A stretch of 64,000 nucleotides of DNA, from NCBI RefSeq assembly GCF_012641745.1, contig NZ_WEHZ01000017.1, positions 1-64,000 on the forward strand, written 5' to 3'. Made by a program: the position numbers and the translations under genes. How positions within the stretch are numbered: the stretch's first letter is position 1; the number at the start of each line of letters is the position of its first letter. Shown in pieces: positions 23,871 through 31,187 of the stretch. The DNA is from Pseudoalteromonas peptidolytica. GTDB lineage: Bacteria > Pseudomonadota > Gammaproteobacteria > Enterobacterales > Alteromonadaceae. The notes under the pieces were generated by a model, which saw only the letters and a program-made list of their open reading frames with translations, was not told the DNA's origin and ran no database searches.

Positions 23871-24641
23871 ATGAATCATACGGATCTGCTAGAAGAAGTA
23901 TTAAATCTGAGTATTCGCGCTGGTGAAGCAATTATGAAGATTTATGCCAAGGACTTTAACATTGAATTTAAAGAAGATGAGAGTCCAGTCACTGAGGCAG
24001 ATCTTGCTGCACATAAAGTGATAGTTGCAGGACTAAAAGAACTTACCCCAGAGCTCCCAATTTTAAGCGAGGAAAGTGCGGTAATTGACTGGGAAGAACG
24101 CCGCCAGTGGCAATCATACTGGCTAGTTGACCCAATCGATGGCACAAAGGAATTTATCAAAAAAAATGGGGAGTTTACCGTCAACATCGCGCTTATCAAC
24201 AACGGCGAACCCATTCTGGGTGTCGTTCATGCTCCGGCACTCAATGAAAGCTACCTCGCTGAACAAAGCATTGGCGCTTTCAAACAAACCGGTGAAGCGC
24301 GCATTGAACTTAAAGTCACCACTAAACCAAACCAAGGCGTAATTAAAGTGGTTGGTTCGCGCTCCCACCCGTCAGCTGATCTTGCACAATATCTTACCCG
24401 TTTTGAACAAGTTGATATGGTACCAAAGGGAAGCTCATTGAAGTTATGCTTAGTCGCAGAAGGCAAAGCCGATGTATACCCACGCCTAGGCCCCACTTCT
24501 GAATGGGATACAGGCGCTGGACATGCAGTTGCAAATATCGCTGGAGCAAGCGTAGCCCAGCTCAATGGTGAGCCGCTACGGTATAACCAAAAAGCTGACT
24601 ATCTCAATCCTTACTTTGTGGTGTCTAGATTAGAAGAGTGA
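23871..24641 (+). CDS. cysQ: 3'(2'),5'-bisphosphate nucleotidase
   Basis: The 256-residue Mg-dependent, lithium-sensitive-type phosphatase removes PAP, the by-product of PAPS reductase, giving AMP. Metal-binding motifs of the inositol monophosphatase superfamily are visible: PILSEES (about residues 62-68), DPIDGTKEFI (about 87-96) and EWDTGAGHAV (about 205-214). It is the last gene of the cysG-D-N-transporter-C-Q operon. The 79-base gap to the convergent next gene holds a short GCCAA-TC-TTGGC hairpin and no strong terminator. Confidence 0.96.
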   Translation: MNHTDLLEEVLNLSIRAGEAIMKIYAKDFNIEFKEDESPVTEADLAAHKVIVAGLKELTPELPILSEESAVIDWEERRQWQSYWLVDPIDGTKEFIKKNGEFTVNIALINNGEPILGVVHAPALNESYLAEQSIGAFKQTGEARIELKVTTKPNQGVIKVVGSRSHPSADLAQYLTRFEQVDMVPKGSSLKLCLVAEGKADVYPRLGPTSEWDTGAGHAVANIAGASVAQLNGEPLRYNQKADYLNPYFVVSRLEE

Positions 24642-24720
24642 TACCACATAATCGCTTATACATGTTAGCCCGAGATTAACTCAACCGATACCGCCAATCT
24701 TGGCGTAGGGTTTACTTATG

Positions 24721-25551
24721 CTAAGTATTGGTTGGTTTATTCGCAGCCCGAGTCAGTACTTTATCGTACACCTGTTTTAAAACTTCGCTGGGTACAGTTA
24801 AAGAAAATTGTTCTCTTACTAACTTCTCAAGCTGCGCAAAGCTTTCGATCGGTTGCTCTACTACATTTCCATCGCACTCATGCCATTCAAAGTAGCTTTG
24901 GTTTCGGATCAAGTAGCGATGGCAATGACTGACACGAGATACAATCAAGTTATTGACAAACCCAGCATCAGGGTGTTGATGAGAGAAAAAATGGCCGATT
25001 TCACAATCTGATTCAAAGATTTCACCCAAGTCAACATGATACAAAGTGAGCGGAGCTTCTCCTTCCTCTAACAATGTCACTTTCACATAATCAGATGATT
25101 TTTGTACCTGATAAGTTTGGCGTCCTTGTATACTAAGCGCTTGGTTGATATTGATGGGTGCTTGGGGAGACTTTACCCCAAAACCAACGTCAACTAAATA
25201 CTCTTCCCCTTCCAGTTCTAGTAGCGTCATGCGATGAGAGCGAGGGTTGTCCTGTTGACCATTGAGCATTACCCTTGCAAGCACAGGTCGAACCGTAAAG
25301 CCTAGCTGTTGTAACGCCAAATAGGCAATCTTATTTTGTTCAAAACAATAGCCACCTTGCTTTTGGGTGATTAGGCGATTAAATAAAGCGTCTTCATCAA
25401 GTAATAAGCGTTCACCATACATAGCATTAATACTTGAAAAGGCGTATCGATCTAAATGTTTTTGCTGCAACTCAGTTACAAGTGCAAGGCCTGAGCCTTG
25501 CTCTAGAGACAAGCTATCTAGGTAATTTTTAATATTCATTGCTAATTCCAT
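24721..25551 (-). CDS. Arylamine N-acetyltransferase
   Basis: The 276-residue cytosolic enzyme transfers acetyl from acetyl-CoA to arylamines and hydrazines. The catalytic triad of the family is readable: Cys69 in QGGYCFEQN, His106 in PRSHRMTL and Asp121 in YLVDVGFG. The ATG at 25551 has AAGGA 7 bases upstream. A GTG one codon earlier and an ATG at 25539 are alternatives. It converges on cysQ and has no obvious partner gene. The natural substrate is unknown. Confidence 0.93.
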   Translation of the reverse strand: MELAMNIKNYLDSLSLEQGSGLALVTELQQKHLDRYAFSSINAMYGERLLLDEDALFNRLITQKQGGYCFEQNKIAYLALQQLGFTVRPVLARVMLNGQQDNPRSHRMTLLELEGEEYLVDVGFGVKSPQAPININQALSIQGRQTYQVQKSSDYVKVTLLEEGEAPLTLYHVDLGEIFESDCEIGHFFSHQHPDAGFVNNLIVSRVSHCHRYLIRNQSYFEWHECDGNVVEQPIESFAQLEKLVREQFSLTVPSEVLKQVYDKVLTRAANKPTNT

Positions 25552-25637
25552 CACTGAATCCTTAAGTTGATGGGAGCAGGTTAAAACCTCGACTTAAGTT
25601 TAGGTCAATACTTAATATAAACTTTTTACCATCAACA

Positions 25638-28373
25638 TCATGCAAACAACTGATGTATTTTTGAGTCTGATAAAAGTAGGTGCTTTGCGCGCTCTACTGA
25701 TAAAGGTTTTGACATTAAATACCCCTGACTTTGCTGACAATAAAGCCGAGACATCACAGCTAATTGCGCCGCCGTTTCTATCCCTTCTGCTGTTACGACA
25801 AGATTGAAGCTCTTAGCAATAGCGCAAATTGCCTCAATAAGCTGCTCGGCTTTGTCATCATACTCAATCCCTGCGATAAATGATCTATCGATTTTTACTC
25901 CGTCAATTGGCAGATGATTGAGCCTAGCCAGACTGCTGTAACCAGTACCAAAGTCATCAATATAGATCCCAAATCCTGCGTCATGTAAGCGTTTTAATGG
26001 CTCAACTAGCATATTCTCCTCTGCCATCATCGCAGATTCGGTTAGCTCTAGCTTAATTTGTGATACAGAGATCGACGCGACTTCACACTGTTCTATCAGC
26101 CAATCCACAAATTGCTGAGAATGTAGCTGTAACGGAGACACATTGACAGCAACAAACATACTGTCATCCCCCACATCATGAATGAAACTCAGCGCTTGTT
26201 CAAAAACCCACTGACCAAGCATGGTAATTTTTCCACACTGCTCAGCGATGGGAATAAACTCAGCTGGGCTTACATCACCGAGCAAAGGATTGTGCCATCG
26301 TAACAATGCTTCAAACCCCTTCAAGCATTTACCTTGCTGACAATACACAGGCTGCAGATTTAACGTCAGCTCTTGAACAGGGTTCATCACGTTCAATGCC
26401 TGCTCCAATTGAATCTTTCGTCCCGCCTCGTTAGCAATCGCGTTAGTAAAAATATGATACGTATTTTTGCCGCGCTTTTTGGCTTCATACATCGAAATAT
26501 CAGCATCATGCAGTAACTTTTCAGCATCACAGCTGATGCAAGGTGTTGTGAAATGCCTTACTCCTATACTGCCACTTACACTATGCGCTTGATCTTTTAG
26601 TGAAAAGGGTGCACGGATCTGTACTAAAACATCTTCTAATACCCCTTCTATCGGCTGCGGTAGTTGCTTATCCTCAATGAGGACGGCAAACTCATCGCCT
26701 CCAAGTCGTGCAATCTCAGCGTAACCACTTAGCAACCCCCGCATGCGCGAAGCAAACTCGGCTAATAACTTATCGCCAGCTTGATGTCCTAACATGTCAT
26801 TTATCAATTTAAACCTATCTAAATCAATGTATAACAGTGTATATTTTGCGCTCTGTTTTTCGCGCACTTTATCAACTAAAGAAATAAAACTTTGTCGGTT
26901 AAGGAGATCGGTGAGGCTATCATGTTGTGCTTTATACCTCAGCTGCTCTTGAAGTAATTTTCCTTGAGTAATGTCTGTTACTCGGCCTTCATACAAACAT
27001 GAATCAGGGAGGTGCAACCAGTTGCCTGAGTGCCTAAGCCAAATATGCTCACCACACTCAGACGTTGCCAGCCACTCCATTTCTTGGTGCGCGTGCTTAT
27101 TCGTTACAATGCCTTGCCATAGATCTTTGCACTCATAATCTTGCATGAGTGTCGCAAAACTGGTTTCAGGCTTAGGCGGATTGCCCGCAAACAAAAGCTG
27201 ATTGAATGCTGGGTTTGAGTCTACTATGTTGCCATCTTGATTTAAAACGAATAGCCCTTCATGACTATTGATAAACAGGCTTTTATACTTTCGTTCAGCC
27301 GCTACCTGTTGCTGCAGTGCCCCTAGTCGTTTATTTGACTCGCTTTGTAACCTTTGATTGGTAATTTCCAATCGTTTGGTTCTCTCAACCACGAGATTAT
27401 TTACTGTTTTGTTGCGATTCTTTAGCTGTTGCAGCTGCAACCAAACCAAAAGAATACACACAGTGATAACGGATAAGAAAAGCACAATTAAGATTTTATG
27501 ATTATTTAACCAGCTGGGATGCAAAAGAGACTCATCAAACAACTGCATGGTAATGGGCATACCATAGAAGTTGATGGTTCGCTCAGCACTTGGTGTGAAT
27601 TCATCCAAAGCAAATTGCTGTTGCCAATCGGAACTATAAATAGCCTCCCCCTTGGAGGCAACCACGAGATGCTGTTTGCGTTGTTGGTAGAGTTGACCAA
27701 ATAATGATTCCAGCAAAATAGGTAATTCAAAGCTTAACCCAAGTATTACGTTAAACTCGTCCCCTTTAGCTTGCTGTATTAAGAGGCTGAGCTTCTTTTG
27801 ATTTGGCCACACAAAAGTAGATAGTGCATTTTGATTTTGTTGAGTAAATATATCTTCTGTCAAAAGCTCAGCCTGCCCCACTGTTTGACCAACTTCTGAG
27901 ACTGGTGCAGCTTTAGTCACCACCAACCAGCGGCCAGATTCACTTACCTCGTTATGACGGATTTTAAAGTCAAAATAACCACGATTTCGCTGTGCGGTTT
28001 CAAGTGCAGAGAACTGTCCGGGCTCAACCAATACATATGTTTCCATACTTAACCCTAAATTGGTTGTAGCTAGCTGAGACTGAGCAATTTCATAAAAATC
28101 AGCACTTTGATGTCGGTTTAAATAAGCATCTATTGAATAAAGCAAATGAGCCACATGTTGCAATTTACCATTAAGTAAATACTCAAGCCTTGATAACTCC
28201 TGCTCTTGTTTATGATCTAGCTGCTCTTGGTAGTAAATATTGACAATCACGCCTACGTAGAGCAAAGACGTAAACAAAAACAATAAACCAAACATTGGCA
28301 AGCATCGCCGTATGGTACGCAAGGCTTTAACATCTTTGATATTACTAATTTGCGGTCGTTTAAATCTGGACAT
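25638..28373 (-). CDS. Membrane PAS-GGDEF-EAL cyclic-di-GMP signalling protein
   Basis: This 911-residue protein has two membrane segments (about residues 27-48 and 292-313) enclosing a roughly 240-residue periplasmic sensor region. Then come a short coiled coil (about 320-360), a PAS-like domain (about 362-470), a GGDEF domain with intact RLGGDEF at 556-562, and an EAL domain with EALLRW at 688-693, DDFGTGYSSL and KIDRSF. Both output domains keep their key motifs, so synthesis, degradation or both are possible. It is transcribed divergently from the iron-binding-protein-like gene, with a Fur-like sequence in the 51-base gap. The ATG at 28373 lacks a strong ribosome-binding site. Confidence 0.95.
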   Translation of the reverse strand: MSRFKRPQISNIKDVKALRTIRRCLPMFGLLFLFTSLLYVGVIVNIYYQEQLDHKQEQELSRLEYLLNGKLQHVAHLLYSIDAYLNRHQSADFYEIAQSQLATTNLGLSMETYVLVEPGQFSALETAQRNRGYFDFKIRHNEVSESGRWLVVTKAAPVSEVGQTVGQAELLTEDIFTQQNQNALSTFVWPNQKKLSLLIQQAKGDEFNVILGLSFELPILLESLFGQLYQQRKQHLVVASKGEAIYSSDWQQQFALDEFTPSAERTINFYGMPITMQLFDESLLHPSWLNNHKILIVLFLSVITVCILLVWLQLQQLKNRNKTVNNLVVERTKRLEITNQRLQSESNKRLGALQQQVAAERKYKSLFINSHEGLFVLNQDGNIVDSNPAFNQLLFAGNPPKPETSFATLMQDYECKDLWQGIVTNKHAHQEMEWLATSECGEHIWLRHSGNWLHLPDSCLYEGRVTDITQGKLLQEQLRYKAQHDSLTDLLNRQSFISLVDKVREKQSAKYTLLYIDLDRFKLINDMLGHQAGDKLLAEFASRMRGLLSGYAEIARLGGDEFAVLIEDKQLPQPIEGVLEDVLVQIRAPFSLKDQAHSVSGSIGVRHFTTPCISCDAEKLLHDADISMYEAKKRGKNTYHIFTNAIANEAGRKIQLEQALNVMNPVQELTLNLQPVYCQQGKCLKGFEALLRWHNPLLGDVSPAEFIPIAEQCGKITMLGQWVFEQALSFIHDVGDDSMFVAVNVSPLQLHSQQFVDWLIEQCEVASISVSQIKLELTESAMMAEENMLVEPLKRLHDAGFGIYIDDFGTGYSSLARLNHLPIDGVKIDRSFIAGIEYDDKAEQLIEAICAIAKSFNLVVTAEGIETAAQLAVMSRLYCQQSQGYLMSKPLSVERAKHLLLSDSKIHQLFA

Positions 28374-28404
28374 ATTTACTAAACATTGTATGCTACTGCC
28401 ATTC

Positions 28405-28423
28405 GATAATAATTCTTATTTAC
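28405..28423. promoter_or_regulatory. Candidate Fur box between GGDEF/EAL gene and periplasmic binding protein
   Basis: The 19 bases GATAATAATTCTTATTTAC match the classic Fur consensus (GATAATGATAATCATTATC) at 13 positions. They sit directly in front of the ATG at 28425 and about 32 bases before the divergent gene start. A ferric-binding-like product downstream makes iron regulation plausible. The match is imperfect and AT-rich sequence can mimic it. Confidence 0.4.
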
Positions 28424-28424
28424 A

Positions 28425-29432
28425 ATGAATAAAAGTAAACTTTTCCTTTTTTTGCTTTTTTGGGTACATTTTGATCAAGCCATCGCGCTGCAATCATCAC
28501 AGCCACAAGTTAACGTTTATTCATTTCGAAAATACAAGCTTATCCAACCTGTTATTCACGCTTTTGAGCAAGAGACGGGCATAAGTGTCAATCTCGTCAA
28601 TGGCAAGTCACAGCAGCTCCTCTCACGCTTAAGAACTGATGGAATTAACTCGCAAGCAGACGTACTACTGACTTCTGATCTGATCCAATTGCATGACTAT
28701 AAAGATCTACTACGCCCATTAGATGAGATTGGAAGTTGGCACATCATTAATCCTGCGTTTAAAGATGATGATAAACGCTGGGTCAGCGTTTCGATGCGAA
28801 CTCGCGCCATATTTAGAAGAAAAGCTTCAAATACACCGTTACCACAGGTTTATTCTGATCTGAATAAGCCACAATTTAAAGGGAAGTTTTGTATTCGTCA
28901 GTGGTCTCATAGTTATAACCTCGCTCTGGCATCAATACTCTATACTTCTTCATACTCTGGTGATTACATGTGGCTAGAACAAGCCAATACATTGCTAGCA
29001 AAACGCCCAGTTGGCGGTGATAGAGATCAACTTAGAGCACTTGCTCTTGGGCAATGTGAACTGGCGTTTGCTAATCATTATTACTGGCTAATGATGCACC
29101 ACTCTGACAATAAAAGAGACAAGATACTGGCAGAGCAACTCGAGATCCACCATATAAAAATGCACTCGGGTAAAACTCCAGTTTCCACAACCACAGCAGC
29201 AATTTCACGACATGCGCCTAATGCCAAGGCAGCCATGCAGTTTGTGGAGTTTTTATTAAAACCAAGTACCCAGTCTATGTATGCTGAGTTACTTCACGAA
29301 TATCCTGTCCTTGGCAGCGCACAATACAACCGTGTGCCGTTTCATCCAGCTATTGAACAAATCAAACAAGGTCTAAAGCAAGTCAAACGAGCACAGGCGG
29401 TGATTAAATCAATTAGCGAAAATCACCTGTAA
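28425..29432 (+). CDS. Periplasmic substrate-binding protein, FbpA/FutA-like (putative ferric iron)
   Basis: This 335-residue protein has an N-terminal signal sequence ending near AIALQS. The mature part begins VNVYSFRKYKLI, the usual first strand of the ferric/thiamine-binding class of ABC solute-binding proteins. A Tyr pair in ANHYYWLMM (about residues 218-226) sits where FbpA-type proteins bind Fe3+ with adjacent tyrosines. No permease or ATPase gene is adjacent, so it is an orphan binding protein or a sensor component. The 3' end overlaps the convergent lipoprotein gene by 24 bases. Iron as ligand is inference. Confidence 0.82.
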   Translation: MNKSKLFLFLLFWVHFDQAIALQSSQPQVNVYSFRKYKLIQPVIHAFEQETGISVNLVNGKSQQLLSRLRTDGINSQADVLLTSDLIQLHDYKDLLRPLDEIGSWHIINPAFKDDDKRWVSVSMRTRAIFRRKASNTPLPQVYSDLNKPQFKGKFCIRQWSHSYNLALASILYTSSYSGDYMWLEQANTLLAKRPVGGDRDQLRALALGQCELAFANHYYWLMMHHSDNKRDKILAEQLEIHHIKMHSGKTPVSTTTAAISRHAPNAKAAMQFVEFLLKPSTQSMYAELLHEYPVLGSAQYNRVPFHPAIEQIKQGLKQVKRAQAVIKSISENHL

Positions 29433-30068
29433 GTCACAATTAAATATTGGTACAGGTCGTTTGGCTAATTGTATTCTGGTAAATGTCTTAGCCGGCTTTG
29501 GACCCTGTAGGGTTTGTACACTGTGCTCACGCTCTGAATATACTTGTTGATAGGGGTATTTGTTATCATTTTCACGCCACGTCAAGGTAAGATGACCACC
29601 TTCATAACGCCAGCGACCTTGGTAGTGGCTCCCAACCTGCTCCCAGCTCCCCCTTTGGTTGAGCTGCAATTGCAGCGCATCGTCACATTGATGAGAAAAT
29701 AATAGGTTTGGAAGTAACTGCACGGCTCTATTTTTAACCAAGTACAGCCCAGCATTCCCAGGAGTATAGCGATGCCCTTCCATGTTAAATTCAGAAGTGG
29801 TGAGCGATTCAAAACCAACCGCTTTTACAGCCGCCTCAACTTCTCCAAGCCATCTCTCACCCGATGTCATCGGCGCAATATTCAAACGTGCACTATCATA
29901 CTTTTCAGGAACAGGCAGTGAAGTAAAGCGAAAATTAACCTCTCGCTGCGCTAACTCACGCATCAGATTTTGTCTTGTGGTGTCGTCTAGCCCTGATTCA
30001 AAAATGTGTAAAGTTTGGGTACTACAACCGCTCAGCAAGCAAGCGGCTACTAAATAAATATATCTCAT
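29409..30068 (-). CDS. Hypothetical lipoprotein
   Basis: This 219-residue protein has a lipobox (ACLLSGC, Cys at about residue 15) after a short hydrophobic signal, so it should be lipidated and membrane-anchored in the periplasm. The ATG at 30068 has AAGG 6 bases upstream; an earlier ATG at 30074 overlaps that site. I recognise no domain. The middle part (LNIAPMTSGERWLGEVEAAV) resembles small periplasmic proteins with a tandem alpha/beta unit, but this is weak. It converges on and overlaps the binding-protein gene. Confidence 0.8.
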   Translation of the reverse strand: MRYIYLVAACLLSGCSTQTLHIFESGLDDTTRQNLMRELAQREVNFRFTSLPVPEKYDSARLNIAPMTSGERWLGEVEAAVKAVGFESLTTSEFNMEGHRYTPGNAGLYLVKNRAVQLLPNLLFSHQCDDALQLQLNQRGSWEQVGSHYQGRWRYEGGHLTLTWRENDNKYPYQQVYSEREHSVQTLQGPKPAKTFTRIQLAKRPVPIFNCDLQVIFAN

Positions 30069-30148
30069 ATTCATCCTTGAGCACGATAACTTGAGGCTGA
30101 ATTATATTATCCACTTACCTTCAAGTTTGGTGCTATTTTTGCTCCAAG

Positions 30149-30418
30149 TTAACACCTAGATAGCCAAGTTTCAACTGCAGATTTTGGATAAAGAATATCT
30201 TTGAAAAGATGGTGCTGTTGATGATGTAAATGTTGCTCTTGACTCGGTAACCCTGCTTGGATTTGACTGTGATGCTCATTAAAACGTGAGATGACTGAGA
30301 GCTTGTCTTTGGCTTGAGTAAGCGACTCATTGACATAGTGACGTACATCATCCGCGGTCATTAGATCTGTCTTATCGACCTGCATAAGCTCTTTTCTCAA
30401 TGCTGTGCGAATCCCCAT
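30149..30418 (-). CDS. Small hypothetical protein (89 aa)
   Basis: It opens MGIRTALRKELMQVDKTDLM and is predicted soluble and helical, with a His/Gln-rich stretch QEQHLHHQQHHLFKD in the middle. The ATG at 30418 is preceded by a strong ribosome-binding site (GGAGG 5 bases upstream), which supports a real gene. The upstream in-frame ATG at 30436 has none. I do not recognise the family. It ends WLSRC. The cluster of histidines could bind a metal, but nothing else supports that. Confidence 0.7.
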   Translation of the reverse strand: MGIRTALRKELMQVDKTDLMTADDVRHYVNESLTQAKDKLSVISRFNEHHSQIQAGLPSQEQHLHHQQHHLFKDILYPKSAVETWLSRC

Positions 30419-30617
30419 CGTTGCCTCCATTAACATACTGATAAAAACAAATCGCGTGGACGACCTGCAAAATACACACCAAATACTTCAGTAATGTTAA
30501 AGACACAGGTTTTAGCAAAAAAGTTTCGTCATTAATCGTAGTAATTTTATATACTGTCGTATAAGGCAATAAGACACTCGCTGTGTTAGGTAAATACGGC
30601 ATGTTGAGGTTATAAAA

Positions 30618-30989
30618 ATGCAAGATGGGTTTATTGAAATTGAGCTCGAAGAAGAGCCGATAGAGTTGTGCAACCTTTTGAAAGTGCTCGACTTAGCAGA
30701 AACTGGAGGACATGCAAAGTTATTGATCACTGAAGGTTATGTAGCAGTCAACGATGAAATATGTACGCAAAAACGTAAAAAGATTTACTCGGGCGATATT
30801 CTGCATTTTGATGGCGATGAATTTCATTTAACGTTAGCACCAGACGCGACACCACAGCCTAGAGCAGTTGCAACACCAAAACCATCAACTGCCACGCCGA
30901 CTGCCAGTAAGAAAAAACGACAAAAGTCGGGAAAATCTTACACACAAGTGGACAAAAATACAGGCCGTAAGCCCATTTCTTTTGGTTAA
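30618..30989 (+). CDS. S4-domain RNA-binding protein, YbcJ-like
   Basis: The N-terminal 70 residues match the small S4-like E. coli protein YbcJ: IELCNLLKVLDLAETGGHAK, followed by ITEGYVAVNDE and KRKKIYSGD. A basic, low-complexity tail (about residues 75-123) rich in Pro, Thr and Lys, ending TGRKPISFG, is absent from YbcJ as I recall it. The S4 fold binds structured RNA, and the tail could add non-specific affinity. It stands alone upstream of acnA. Confidence 0.88.
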   Translation: MQDGFIEIELEEEPIELCNLLKVLDLAETGGHAKLLITEGYVAVNDEICTQKRKKIYSGDILHFDGDEFHLTLAPDATPQPRAVATPKPSTATPTASKKKRQKSGKSYTQVDKNTGRKPISFG

Positions 30990-31035
30990 CTCGTATCGCT
31001 TTGACAGCAAACCACAACTCTTTTCTCACCGCTGT

Positions 31036-31161
31036 AGTGCACTAATGCCCCGCTAGAGTGCACTCATCTCTTGAAAAATTCCCTTTTCAACACTAGGACT
31101 ATAGATGTACAAAAATGCAGCAGGTTTGCAATTGGTACATTCTATGCAAATTTCTTTGCAT
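31036..31161 (+). promoter_or_regulatory. acnA upstream region with spaced palindromes and 5'-leader hairpins
   Basis: Two copies of the palindrome AGTGCACT (31036-31043 and 31057-31064) lie 21 bases apart centre to centre, which is two helical turns, as expected of a dimeric regulator's tandem operators. Further on, TGTAC (31106-31110) and GTACA (31135-31139) flank an inner TGCA pair. A perfect hairpin ATGCAAA-TTTC-TTTGCAT (31144-31161) lies just before the acnA ribosome-binding site. I cannot name the regulator. Confidence 0.4.
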
Positions 31162-31187
31162 GATTAGAATAAGGAAAAGGGTCAAGC

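Noticed and set aside
30133..30351. 72-codon frame overlapping the 89-residue gene on the same strand
   Set aside because: It is out of frame with the gene that has the strong GGAGG site, and its composition is that of a shadow frame.
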